Below are positions 51,574 to 60,188 of a stretch of 64,000 nt of DNA, one piece after another. A model generated the notes under the pieces. The model saw nothing but the letters and a program-made list of their open reading frames with translations. It was not told the DNA's origin and searched no databases. This DNA is from Allostella vacuolata. GTDB taxonomy: Bacteria; Pseudomonadota; Alphaproteobacteria; ATCC43930; Allostellaceae. The stretch is taken from assembly GCA_006739055.1 (NCBI GenBank), contig AP019702.1:5171388-5235387 (forward strand), written 5' to 3'. The translations under genes were made by a program, and so were the position numbers. Numbering within the stretch: position 1 is the first letter of the stretch; each line of letters opens with the position of its first letter.

Positions 51574-52755
51574 ATGAGCCGGACGGAGGTGCTGCAAGGA
51601 CTACGGGAGATGAGGTTTTCGGAGATCCACGATCGCTTCCGACGGGGACGTTTGAGCGCGTTGGAGGCTGCGGAATGGCTTGGGGTGTCGGAGCGGACCT
51701 TCCGGCGGCTGCGCGGCCGGTACGAGGTTGAGGGGGCGGCGGGATTGCTGGACCGTCGGCTTGGGAAGACGAGCCCGCACCGGATCGCGGCGGACGAGGT
51801 GGAGCGGGTGACCGGGCTGTACCGCGATCGGTATTCGGGATGGACGGTGAAGCACTTCCACGAGCGGGCGCGCGAGCGCCATGGGGTGACGGCGAGCTAC
51901 GGCTGGACCAAGAGCGTGCTGCACGCCTCGGGCCTGGTGCGACCGGCACCGCGGCGCTCGGTCCACCGCAAGCGGCGTCCGCGCAAGCCGCTGCCGGGAA
52001 TGATGCTGCACCAGGACGGCTCGCGGCACCTGTGGCTGCCGGCCCTGGGGAGGCAAGTCGACCTGATCGCGACCATGGACGATGCGACGAGCGAGCTGTA
52101 CTCGGCCTTCCTGGTCGAGGAGGAAGGCACGGCCTCGACGTTCCGGGCGCTGGGCGAGGTGATCGGCCGGCACGGGCTGTTCTGCCAGCTCTATACCGAT
52201 CGCGGCAGCCACTACTTCCACACGCCCAGGGCCGGCGAGCGGGTGTCGCGGACGATGTTGACCCAAGTCGGCCGCGCCCTGGCGCAGCTCGGCATCCGGC
52301 ACATCGGCGCCTACTCGCCCGAGGCGCGCGGCCGATCGGAGCGGCTGTTCGCGACCCTGCAGGACCGGCTGGTCAAGGAGCTGGCCGACGCCGGCATCGC
52401 CACCATCGAGGCGGCGAACCGGTTCATCGCCGAGACCTACCTCCCGGCCCACAACCGGCGCTTCGCGGTGGAGGCGACCGAGCCCGGAACGGCGCTGTTG
52501 CCCTGGACGGGCGGCGATCTCGCCGAGATCCTCTGTCACCAGGAGGATCGCGTCGTCGGCAACGACAATACCGTCACCCTAGGCCGGCTGCGCCTGCAGA
52601 TCGAGCCGAGCCCGCTGCGTCCGCACTTCGTCCGGGCGACCGTCCAGGTCCGGCGCTATGGCGACAGCACCATCGGCCTCTTCTACGGCCATCGATGCAT
52701 CGGGCGCTACCAGCCCGACGGAGCGCCGCTGCGCCATGACCGACGGGCCGCGTGA
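51574..52755 (+). CDS. ISNCY-family DDE transposase
   Basis: A 393-residue transposase: N-terminal helix-turn-helix (LSALEAAEWLGVSERTFRRLRGRY), then an rve-type core with MMLHQDGSRHLWLP, DLIATMDDATSELY (Asp), LYTDRGSHYFHTP (Asp) and GRSERLFATLQDRLVKEL (Glu region). It appears intact, so the element may be active. Confidence 0.9.
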   Translation: MSRTEVLQGLREMRFSEIHDRFRRGRLSALEAAEWLGVSERTFRRLRGRYEVEGAAGLLDRRLGKTSPHRIAADEVERVTGLYRDRYSGWTVKHFHERARERHGVTASYGWTKSVLHASGLVRPAPRRSVHRKRRPRKPLPGMMLHQDGSRHLWLPALGRQVDLIATMDDATSELYSAFLVEEEGTASTFRALGEVIGRHGLFCQLYTDRGSHYFHTPRAGERVSRTMLTQVGRALAQLGIRHIGAYSPEARGRSERLFATLQDRLVKELADAGIATIEAANRFIAETYLPAHNRRFAVEATEPGTALLPWTGGDLAEILCHQEDRVVGNDNTVTLGRLRLQIEPSPLRPHFVRATVQVRRYGDSTIGLFYGHRCIGRYQPDGAPLRHDRRAA

Positions 52756-52773
52756 CACGCTTCCACGCAGCCC

Positions 52774-52809
52774 GCTTTGGCCCCGGGGGCATGCCCCCGG
52801 GGCCAAAGC
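52774..52809. terminator. 36-bp perfect palindrome after the transposase gene
   Basis: The palindrome is centred between 52791 and 52792, with 18-bp arms that start GCTTTGGCCCCGGGGGCA. It begins 19 bp after the transposase stop and is inside the insertion sequence. It probably terminates transcription from both sides. Confidence 0.6.
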
Positions 52810-52869
52810 GTGAACGAAGCGGACAACTCACCTGTTACAAGCACCGGCCAACTTGACTTGTCACCGACA

Positions 52870-52886
52870 GGCGGCCGGCGGCGGCT
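52870..52886. repeat. 17-bp target-site duplication, right copy
   Basis: The second copy of GGCGGCCGGCGGCGGCT. Its last bases overlap the stop codon (52887-52885) of the MFS gene. Confidence 0.8.
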
Positions 52887-54087
52887 ATTTCCCCCGGGGC
52901 CGCAGCAGGACCACGGCGGCGCCGGCCACCTGCATCGCCATGCACGCGACCAGCGCCGGCCCGTAGCCGCCCGCCCACTCGCGCATCAGCCCCAGCAGCC
53001 CCGGGCCGAAGGCGAACGCGAACTGGTTGACGGCGACGACCAGGCCGACGATGCGGGCGAAGTGGGCGGCCGGGAACTCCCGCTGCACGATCAGCGCGGG
53101 AAAGGTGATGAGGTTGCCGACGCCGAGCCCGAACAGGACGCAGCCGGCATAGAGCCCGGCGGACGACCCTTCGAGCAGCAGCCCGGTGCCGGCGACCTGC
53201 ACCAGGAAGTTGACCGCCGCGGCGCGCCTGGGGTCGAGGCGATCGACGAAGAAGCCGGCCCCGACCCGGCCGACCACGGCCGCGGCCGTGGTGATGCTGA
53301 CCGCCCAGCCGGCGGCGCTGACCCCGAGCGCCGGCGACAGCAGGGAAACCTGGTGGGTCAGCAGGCCGACCTGCGCGACCAGGCCCAGCGCAAAGGGCAG
53401 GCTGACGGTCAGGAAGCCGCGGCTGCGCAGCGTCGCCCCCATGTTCCAGGCCGGAGCGGGGAAGGCCGCGTGCGCCATCGCCGGCGGCGCCCGGCCGTCC
53501 TCGCGTTCGTCGGGCCGGCGGGGGCGCAGGAGGGCGGCGACCAGGGGCACCAGCAGGAGCAGCATGGAGCCGGCCACGACCCGCACGGCGGCCGGAAAGC
53601 CGATCGCGTCCACCAGCGCCACCAGCAGCGGCGCCATCACCACCCCGCCGCAGCTGGCCCCGTTGAGGGCCAGGCTGACCGCCAGGCCGCGGCGGCGCTC
53701 GAACCAGGGCGCGATCATCGCGTTGACCGCCGCCGTGCCCATCGCGGCCCAGCCCGCCGCCATCACCAGGAACGCGGCGTAGACGTGCCAGAGGCTCCCG
53801 GCCAGCGACAGGGCCGCCACCCCCGCCGCCATGGCCAGGCTGCCGGCGATGATCGTCGGCCGCTGGCCGAAGCGGTCGAAGACCGCACCGATGCCGGCGA
53901 TCAGGAAGGCGCCCGCGACGTAGTAGGCGGTGATCGCGGCGGAGATCGCCGCCGTGGGCCAGCCATGCCGCTCGCGCAGCGCCACCAGGTAGATGCCGGG
54001 GCCGTAGAAGCCGAGGCCCCAGCCGAAGAAGGCGACGGCGAATGCGCAGAAGACCACCCGCCAGCCGTGATACGTGCCCTGGCCCAT
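52885..54087 (-). CDS. MFS transporter
   Basis: 400 residues with twelve membrane segments and the MFS loop GAVFDRFGQRPT. Repeated blocks such as NAMIAPWFERRRGLAVSLALNGASCGGVVMAPL resemble the monocarboxylate/oxalate-formate (OFA-like) group. The start at 54087 is chosen because the preceding sequence is a GC-rich tandem repeat. Confidence 0.88.
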   Translation of the reverse strand: MGQGTYHGWRVVFCAFAVAFFGWGLGFYGPGIYLVALRERHGWPTAAISAAITAYYVAGAFLIAGIGAVFDRFGQRPTIIAGSLAMAAGVAALSLAGSLWHVYAAFLVMAAGWAAMGTAAVNAMIAPWFERRRGLAVSLALNGASCGGVVMAPLLVALVDAIGFPAAVRVVAGSMLLLLVPLVAALLRPRRPDEREDGRAPPAMAHAAFPAPAWNMGATLRSRGFLTVSLPFALGLVAQVGLLTHQVSLLSPALGVSAAGWAVSITTAAAVVGRVGAGFFVDRLDPRRAAAVNFLVQVAGTGLLLEGSSAGLYAGCVLFGLGVGNLITFPALIVQREFPAAHFARIVGLVVAVNQFAFAFGPGLLGLMREWAGGYGPALVACMAMQVAGAAVVLLRPRGK

Positions 54088-54193
54088 TCCCACCCGATCC
54101 GATCCCGCCCGGTCCAACCCCGCCCGGCTAGCTTCGCTCGGGGAGCGCAGCCGCTTCTTCCCGATTCCTGCGCGGGCGGTCCACAATGGCCCC

Positions 54194-54724
54194 ATGCGCC
54201 TCTATCGCGACCGCGTCCCCACCCCGATCGGTGCCATGCTGCTGCTGGCCGACGACGACCATCTGCGGGTCCTGGAGTTCGAGGACCAGATCGACCGGCT
54301 CGACGACTGGGTCGGCCACCGCTTCGGCCGCCCGGAGCTGATCGACGCGGCCGATCCGCTCGGCCTCTCGACGGTGCTTGCCGCCTATTTCGCCGGCCGG
54401 CTCGATGCGATCGACGCCATCGCCGCCCATGCCGGCGGCACCCCGTTCCAGGAGGGGGTATGGGCTGCGCTGCGCCGCATCCCGGCCGGGCAGACGCGGA
54501 CCTATGGCGCGCTGGCGGCGGAACTGGGCCGGCCGGCGGCGCAGCGCGCGGTCGGTGCGGCCAACGGGCGCAACCCGCTCGCCGTGGTCGTGCCCTGCCA
54601 CCGGCTGGTGGGCGCCGACGGCAGCCTGACCGGCTATGGCGGCGGCATCCAGCGCAAGCGCTGGCTGCTGGCGCACGAGGGCGCGCGCATCACTCCTCGG
54701 GCTTCGCCCGCCGACCCCGCTTGA
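54194..54724 (+). CDS. ogt: Methylated-DNA-protein-cysteine methyltransferase
   Basis: A 176-residue O6-methylguanine repair protein with the active-site VVVPCHRLVGADGSLTGYGGG. The DNA-binding helix is in QTRTYGALAAELGRPAAQRAVGAANGRNP. It takes the alkyl group onto the cysteine. Its 3' end overlaps the convergent arfB by 35 bp. Confidence 0.93.
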   Translation: MRLYRDRVPTPIGAMLLLADDDHLRVLEFEDQIDRLDDWVGHRFGRPELIDAADPLGLSTVLAAYFAGRLDAIDAIAAHAGGTPFQEGVWAALRRIPAGQTRTYGALAAELGRPAAQRAVGAANGRNPLAVVVPCHRLVGADGSLTGYGGGIQRKRWLLAHEGARITPRASPADPA

Positions 54725-55115
54725 TCGAGGCGCGCCGGTCCTTGGCCTCCAGCCGGCGCTCCTTGGAAGCGTGGGTCGGCTTGGTGGCTCGGCGCACGAC
54801 CGGCGGGACCGCGGCCTGGCGGATCAGCTCCACCAGCCGGCCCAGCGCCTCCTCGCGGTTGCGCAGCTGGCTGCGCTGGCTGCGGGCGACGATGACCACC
54901 ACCCCGTCCTGCGTCAGGCGGCTGCCGGCCAGCTTCATCAGGCGCACGGCGACGTCGTTGGGTAGGTTCGGCGAACGGCGCACGTCGAAGCGCAGCTCGA
55001 CCGCGGTCGACACCTTGTTGACGTTCTGTCCGCCCGGGCCGGAGGCGAGCACGAAGCTCTCCTCGATCTCGCGCTCGTCGATGGAGATCCGGTCGGTGAC
55101 GCGGATGAGGCCCAT
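54690..55115 (-). CDS. arfB: Alternative ribosome-rescue factor B (peptidyl-tRNA hydrolase)
   Basis: A 141-residue protein with the catalytic GGQ loop (SGPGGQNVNKVSTAVELRFD) and the basic C-terminal tail (KERRLEAKDRRASIKRGRRA) that enters the empty mRNA channel. It frees ribosomes stalled on non-stop mRNAs. Confidence 0.94.
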   Translation of the reverse strand: MGLIRVTDRISIDEREIEESFVLASGPGGQNVNKVSTAVELRFDVRRSPNLPNDVAVRLMKLAGSRLTQDGVVVIVARSQRSQLRNREEALGRLVELIRQAAVPPVVRRATKPTHASKERRLEAKDRRASIKRGRRAKPEE

Positions 55116-55253
55116 GGTCGTCCTTCGCCTTTCTATACCACCGTCGCTTGTATCGGTTCCGCCCGCGTGGGCGATCCGCTAAGCTCGGCCCCAACGGCCG
55201 GGCGACCCCGTCGCGGGGCAAGAAGTCTGCGCCATCATCGGGGAGGATTCTTC

Positions 55254-56339
55254 ATGCGCGGTTCCAGCGCCATCCGTCTGTTCGCCGCCGCGGCCTGTAT
55301 CACGCTGATGGCCGGCCAGGCCGTCCGGGCCGCCGATTTCTCGGGCAAGACCATCGAATGGGTCATCCCCTTCTCGGTCGGCGGCGGCTCCGACGTCTGG
55401 GCCCGCTTCTTCGCTCCGCTGCTGGGCGAGCAGCTGCCCGGCCGGCCCACGGTGGTCGTCAAGAACGTGCCGGGCGGCGGCTCCATCACCGGCGCCAACC
55501 AGTTCCAGAGCCGGGCCCGGCCCGACGGGCTGACCATCCTCGGCACCTCCGGCTCCACCCAGTTTCCCTACCTGCTGGACGATTCCCGCGTCAAATACCA
55601 GTACAAGGACTGGTCGACGGTGCTGGCCTCGCCGACCGGCGGCGTCGTCTATGTCAGCCCCGAACTCGGGGTGAAGAGCGCGGCCGAACTGCCCCGGCTC
55701 AAGGGCAAGGGCATGAAGTACGGCAGCCAGGGCGCCACCTCCCTCGACCTGGTGCCGCTGCTCGCCTTCGAGCTGCTGGAACTCGACGTCAAGCCGGTGT
55801 TCGGCATGAAGGGGCGCGGCGACGGCCGCCTGGCCTTCGAGCGCGGCGAGGCGGCGATCGACTACCAGACCTCGTCGGCCTATCTGCGCAACGTCGTCCC
55901 GCTGGTCAAGGCCGGCAAGGCAGTGCCCCTCTTCTCCTGGGGCGTCCTCGACGACAAGGGCGAATTCGTGCGCGACCCGACCTTCCCGGACCTGCCGCAC
56001 TTCATCGAGGCCTACGAGATGGCCTACGGCCGGAAGCCGTCCGGAATCGCCTTCGAGGCGTTCAAGGCCTTCAACACCGCCGGCTTCGCCGTGCAGAAGG
56101 GCGTCTTCCTGCCCAAGGGCACCGCGCCCGACATCGTCGATGCCTATGCGAAGGCCTTCGCGGCCGTCGTCACTGCCCCCGGCTTCAAGGAGAAGGCCGG
56201 CGACGAGATCGGCGAGTACCACCAGGCGACCGGAGCCGCCGCGCAGAAGATGCTGGACGTGGCGCTGGCCATCGACGGCGAGGCGAAGGGCTGGGTCAAG
56301 AAGTGGCTGACGGAGAAGCACGGCGTGAAGTTCGAGTAG
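55254..56339 (+). CDS. tctC: Tripartite tricarboxylate transporter substrate-binding protein (TctC/Bug family)
   Basis: 361 residues with a signal peptide (1-26, VRAAD). Bug-type motifs are IEWVIPFSVGGGSDVWARFFAPLL, KNVPGGGSITGANQF and KYGSQGATS. The ATG at 55254 follows GGGGAGG. It binds a carboxylate in the periplasm for the TctAB permease encoded 13 bp downstream. Confidence 0.9.
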   Translation: MRGSSAIRLFAAAACITLMAGQAVRAADFSGKTIEWVIPFSVGGGSDVWARFFAPLLGEQLPGRPTVVVKNVPGGGSITGANQFQSRARPDGLTILGTSGSTQFPYLLDDSRVKYQYKDWSTVLASPTGGVVYVSPELGVKSAAELPRLKGKGMKYGSQGATSLDLVPLLAFELLELDVKPVFGMKGRGDGRLAFERGEAAIDYQTSSAYLRNVVPLVKAGKAVPLFSWGVLDDKGEFVRDPTFPDLPHFIEAYEMAYGRKPSGIAFEAFKAFNTAGFAVQKGVFLPKGTAPDIVDAYAKAFAAVVTAPGFKEKAGDEIGEYHQATGAAAQKMLDVALAIDGEAKGWVKKWLTEKHGVKFE

Positions 56340-56352
56340 GCGACGCGCGCCC

Positions 56353-58314
56353 GTGCTCGAAACCATAGCGAGCGCCCTGGTCGGCCTGCTGGCCGGGTGG
56401 CATCTCGCCTACATGATGGTCGGCGTCCTCGTCGGCCTCGTCATCGGCATCCTGCCGGGCCTGGGCGGCATCGCCGGGATGGCGATCCTGCTGCCCTTCA
56501 TCTACGGCATGGACCCGGTGTCGGCGCTGGGGATGCTGATCGGCATGGTGGCGGTGGTGCCGACCGGGGACACCTTCACCTCGATCCTGATGGGCATCCC
56601 CGGGTCGACCGCCTCCCAGGCCACCATCCTCGACGGCTTCCCGATGGCCAAGCGCGGCGAGGCGGCCCGGGCGCTGTCGGCGGCGTTCCTGTCGTCGATG
56701 ATCGGCGGGGTGATCGGCGCCCTGGTGCTGACCGTCTTCGTGGTCGTCGCCCGGCCGGTCATCCTCGCCTTCTCCTCGGCCGAGCTCTTCATGCTGACCG
56801 TGCTCGGCCTCAGCATGGTGGGCGTGCTGTCGGGGTCGAGCCTGCTCAAGGGCCTGCTGTCCTGCGCGCTGGGGCTGCTGCTGGGGGTGATCGGCGCCGC
56901 ACCCGCCACCGGCGAGTGGCGGTTGACGCTCGGCCTCGACTACCTGTCCGACGGGCTGCCGATCGTGGTCGTCGGCCTCGGCATCTTCGCCCTGCCGGAG
57001 ATCATCGACCTGCTGCGGCAGAACCGGGCCATCGCCGCCGCCATGGCGCTCGGCCGCGGCTGGCGCGAGGGCGTGCGCGACACCTGGCGCAACATCGGGC
57101 TGGTGCTGCGCTGCTCGGGCATCGGCTGCCTGATCGGGGCCCTGCCCGGCCTCGGCGGGTCGGTGGTCGACTGGGTCGCCTATGGCCATGTCGTGCAGAC
57201 CAGCCGCGACCGCTCCCAGTTCGGCAAGGGCGACGTGCGCGGCGTGATCGCGCCCGAATCCGCCAACAACGCGGTCCAGGGCGGGGCCCTGATCCCGACC
57301 CTGCTGTTCGGCATCCCCGGGTCGGGCAGCATGGCCATCTTCCTGGGCGGCATGGTGCTGCTGGGCCTGCAGCCCGGCATCACCATGATCGAGACCCGGC
57401 TCGACCTGACCTATACGATCATCTGGTCGCTGGCGATCGCCAACATCCTGGGGGCCGGCCTGTGCGTGCTGGTGTCGCGCCACGTCGCGCGGCTGACCAC
57501 CATCCCCTACGTCTACCTCGCCCCGTTCATGGTCATGATCGTGCTGTTCGCCGCCTATCAGGCGACGCGCGACTGGGGCGACATCCTGGCGCTGATGGCA
57601 CTGGGCGTGCTCGGCATCTACATGCGCCGCTTCGGCTGGCCGCGCCCCCCGCTGCTGATCGGCTTCGTCCTGGCCCCCGGGGCGGAAACCTATCTCTACC
57701 AGGCGATCCAGTTCTACGAGTGGACGTGGCTGTGGCGGCCGGGCGTGCTCATCATCGCCGCCTGCACCGTGCTGTCGGTGTGGGCCGGAATGCGCATGGG
57801 CCGGAGCGGCATCGACGAGGGCGGGGAGTCCGCCGACATCGTGCATCGCCGCTGGCCGCAGGTCGCCTTCGCCGCCCTGCTGGCCGGCGTCTTCGCCTAT
57901 GCGCTCTTCCGCGCGCTCGGCTGGTCCTTCCTCGGCCAGGTCTTCCCGCTCGGCATCGCCCTGCCGGCGCTGGCCGGGACGCTGGGCGTGCTGGCCCTGC
58001 TCCTCTCTTCCCGCGACCACGCCGTCGTCTTCGACACCGAGCGGATGATCCATGTCGGCCAGAAGACGATGGAGTACTACCTCGCCTGGCTGGTCGCCCT
58101 GCTCGCGGCCTCCGCCCTGGTCGGCTTCGTCCTGGGCCTGGCCCTGTTCTTCGTCGCCTTCCTGGCCGTGGAGGCCCGCACCGGGACGCGGCGGATCGCG
58201 ACCCTGACGCTGTCGGCGGTGGCCTTCCTCGCCCTGATGTCCTGGGTCTTCGTGCTGGATTTCCCCCGCGGCGTGCTCCAGGAGATGGTGCGGATGCCCT
58301 GGCCGATGAACTGA
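56353..58314 (+). CDS. tctA: Tripartite tricarboxylate transporter permease, TctA-TctB fusion
   Basis: 653 residues from a GTG start. Residues 1-500 are TctA: GILPGLGGIAGMAILLPFIYGM, GMVAVVPTGDTFTSILMGIPGSTAS, APESANNAVQGGALIPTLLFGIPGSG. Residues of about 510-653 add four membrane segments (WPQVAFAALLAGVFAYALFRALGW and following) of the TctB type, normally a separate small gene. The fusion explains why no tctB is present. Confidence 0.9.
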   Translation: MLETIASALVGLLAGWHLAYMMVGVLVGLVIGILPGLGGIAGMAILLPFIYGMDPVSALGMLIGMVAVVPTGDTFTSILMGIPGSTASQATILDGFPMAKRGEAARALSAAFLSSMIGGVIGALVLTVFVVVARPVILAFSSAELFMLTVLGLSMVGVLSGSSLLKGLLSCALGLLLGVIGAAPATGEWRLTLGLDYLSDGLPIVVVGLGIFALPEIIDLLRQNRAIAAAMALGRGWREGVRDTWRNIGLVLRCSGIGCLIGALPGLGGSVVDWVAYGHVVQTSRDRSQFGKGDVRGVIAPESANNAVQGGALIPTLLFGIPGSGSMAIFLGGMVLLGLQPGITMIETRLDLTYTIIWSLAIANILGAGLCVLVSRHVARLTTIPYVYLAPFMVMIVLFAAYQATRDWGDILALMALGVLGIYMRRFGWPRPPLLIGFVLAPGAETYLYQAIQFYEWTWLWRPGVLIIAACTVLSVWAGMRMGRSGIDEGGESADIVHRRWPQVAFAALLAGVFAYALFRALGWSFLGQVFPLGIALPALAGTLGVLALLLSSRDHAVVFDTERMIHVGQKTMEYYLAWLVALLAASALVGFVLGLALFFVAFLAVEARTGTRRIATLTLSAVAFLALMSWVFVLDFPRGVLQEMVRMPWPMN

Positions 58315-58335
58315 CCCTTGTCAACCAAGGCGCGG

Positions 58336-58350
58336 ATACACATTGTGTAT
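58336..58350. promoter_or_regulatory. Palindromic operator of the TacAT-type module
   Basis: ATACACATTGTGTAT is a perfect palindrome around a single central T, located 25 bp before the antitoxin start. CCAAGG/CCTTGG repeats (58325-58330, 58355-58360) flank it. Ribbon-helix-helix antitoxins bind such sites for autoregulation. Confidence 0.6.
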
Positions 58351-58374
58351 GCAGCCTTGGACCAAGGAGCCCGC

Positions 58375-58659
58375 ATGCCCCCCAAACCCGCCCCCGAAAC
58401 CGCATCTCGCGCGGTGAACCTGCGCATGCGCGAGGAGGTCCGCGCTGTCATCGATCGGGCAGCACGGCTGCGCGGCAAGACCCGATCGGACTTCATGATC
58501 GAAGCCGCCCTCTCGGCGGCCGAGGACGCCATTCTCGACCAGACGCTGGTCATGGTCGATCCGGCCACGTTCCGGCACTACCTGGAAGTGCTCGACAGGC
58601 CGCCCGCTTCCGCCGGCTTCGCGCGCCTGATGAGTGCGCCCCGGCCCTGGACTGCGTAG
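58375..58659 (+). CDS. tacA: DUF1778-family (TacA-like) antitoxin
   Basis: A 94-residue protein with a ribbon-helix-helix start (RAVNLRMREEVRAVIDRAARLRGKTRSDFMIEAAL) and a C-terminal toxin-binding tail (VDPATFRHYLEVLDRPP). The stop is immediately followed by the toxin ATG. AAGGAG precedes its start. Confidence 0.9.
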   Translation: MPPKPAPETASRAVNLRMREEVRAVIDRAARLRGKTRSDFMIEAALSAAEDAILDQTLVMVDPATFRHYLEVLDRPPASAGFARLMSAPRPWTA

Positions 58660-59142
58660 ATGCTGCGGGCGCCGACGCTCCTGGCGGCCAGCCACGATCT
58701 GGGCGAATTCGCCTGCGGCAGGCCGGTGCTCGACGAGTGGCTGCGCAAGCGTGCCCGGGCCAATCAGGCAAGCGGCGCATCGCGCACCTATGTCATCGCC
58801 GAGGGTAGCCGCGTCGTCGGCTGCTATTGCCTCGCCGCCGGCGGGCTGGCGTCGACCGAAGCGACCGGCGCCCTCCGGCGCAACATGCCCGACCCGATTC
58901 CGATGGCGGTCCTTGGCCGCCTTGCGGTCGATCGGTCGATGCAGGGCCGCGGGTTCGGCGTCGCCCTGCTGCAGGACTGCGCCCTGCGGGCAAGCCAGGC
59001 TGCCGCAATCATGGGTATCCGGGGCATCCTCGTCCATGCGCTCGACGAGGATGCCAAGGCATTCTACGAGCGGTACGGTTTCACCGCGTCGCCAGCCAGC
59101 CCACTATTGCTGGTCCTTTCCCTGAAGCAGCCGGCCCAATAG
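58660..59142 (+). CDS. tacT: GNAT toxin (TacT-like) acetylating aminoacyl-tRNA
   Basis: 160 residues: VLDEWLRKRARANQASGASRTYV, the acetyl-CoA loop VDRSMQGRGFGVALL, and YERYGF with the catalytic Tyr near the end. It begins directly after the antitoxin stop. Relatives block translation by acetylating the amino group of charged tRNA. Confidence 0.9.
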   Translation: MLRAPTLLAASHDLGEFACGRPVLDEWLRKRARANQASGASRTYVIAEGSRVVGCYCLAAGGLASTEATGALRRNMPDPIPMAVLGRLAVDRSMQGRGFGVALLQDCALRASQAAAIMGIRGILVHALDEDAKAFYERYGFTASPASPLLLVLSLKQPAQ

Positions 59143-59175
59143 GCCCGCACGTCGGCCGAAGTCGAGCGACCGATC

Positions 59176-60078
59176 TCACGGCACCGCCGCGATCACCCGG
59201 GCCACCTCCTCGAACAGGGAATTGCGGCGCTCGGGCGGCGCGGTCGCCTCCGCGCAATAGACGGCGACGACGAGCGGGGTGCGTTCCGGCCGCCAGACCA
59301 CGGCGATGTCGGCGGCGGAGCCATGGCCGCCGGTGCCGGTCTTGTCGCCCACCCGCCAGCCCTCGGGGAAGCCCGCGCGCAGGCGCCGGTCGCCGGTGCG
59401 GTTGCCGACCATCCAGGTGATCAGCTGGGCGCGCGACGGCTCGGACAGGGCCGGGCCGAGCGCCAGCTGGGCCAGGTTGTCGACCATCGCGGCCGGGGTG
59501 GTGGTGTCGCGCGGGTCGCCGGGCGCCGCCTCGTTGAGGGCGGTCTCCATCCGGTCGAGCCGGGTGACCGGGTCTCCCAGGGAGCGGGCATAGGCGGTGA
59601 GCGCGGCCGGGCCGCCGAAACTCTGCAGCATCAGGTTGCCGGCGGTGTTGTCGCTCTGCGTCATCGCCGCCTCGCAGACCTCGCCCATCGTCATCCCGGG
59701 GCCGCCGGCCCGCGGGCCGGTGACCGGCGAATAGTCGACGACGTCCGCGGCCGTGAAGCGGATCCGGCGGTCGAGCCGCTCCTCGGCGCGGTCGACCCGG
59801 GACAGCACCATCGATGCCGCCAGCAGCTTGAAGGTGCTGCACATCGCGAAGCGTTCGTTCGCCCGATGCTCGATCCGCTGGCCGCTGCCGGTATCGAGGA
59901 CGGAGACGCCGAGCCGGCCGCCATGGCGGGCCTCCAGGTCGGCCAGGCGCGCCTGGGTGGCGTCACCCACCGCAGCCTTCGGGCGGGCGGCCGGCAGCAG
60001 CATGCCGGCACCCAGCAACCCGGCACCCAGCAGCATCGGGCCGACGATCGCCCGGCGGCGCGTCAACAAGACAGACAT
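59176..60078 (-). CDS. bla: Class A beta-lactamase
   Basis: 300 residues with an N-terminal twin-arginine-like signal (TRRRAIVGPMLL). Active-site motifs are complete: Ser81-x-x-Lys84 (CSTFK), SDN (142-144), ETALN with the general-base Glu178, and DKTGTGG. A Cys precedes the active serine as in some carbapenemases, but no partner Cys follows KTG, so that disulfide cannot form. It is probably a chromosomal penicillinase. Confidence 0.9.
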   Translation of the reverse strand: MSVLLTRRRAIVGPMLLGAGLLGAGMLLPAARPKAAVGDATQARLADLEARHGGRLGVSVLDTGSGQRIEHRANERFAMCSTFKLLAASMVLSRVDRAEERLDRRIRFTAADVVDYSPVTGPRAGGPGMTMGEVCEAAMTQSDNTAGNLMLQSFGGPAALTAYARSLGDPVTRLDRMETALNEAAPGDPRDTTTPAAMVDNLAQLALGPALSEPSRAQLITWMVGNRTGDRRLRAGFPEGWRVGDKTGTGGHGSAADIAVVWRPERTPLVVAVYCAEATAPPERRNSLFEEVARVIAAVP

Positions 60079-60188
60079 TCCCCAATTCTCCGCGGAACCC
60101 CGCCCCCGTCACGGAGGCGGCGACGACGCTCTATTCAACCGATTCCGCGGCGACTTTATGGCAGAGCCGCGCCGCCGCCGCGGCGCGG

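Larger units (their letters stand above)
51494..52869. mobile_element. ISNCY/IS1202-like insertion sequence
   Basis: A 1376-bp element. The ends are TGTCGGTAACACGTCA (left) and TGTCGGTGACAAGTCA (right, read inward). The similarity continues imperfectly for about 55 bp, including TTGTAGCAAGTGA versus TTGTAACAGGTGA. It is flanked by a perfect 17-bp duplication. One transposase gene fills it. It is inserted between dctQ and an MFS gene, whose stop codon overlaps the right duplication and is preserved. Confidence 0.85.
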
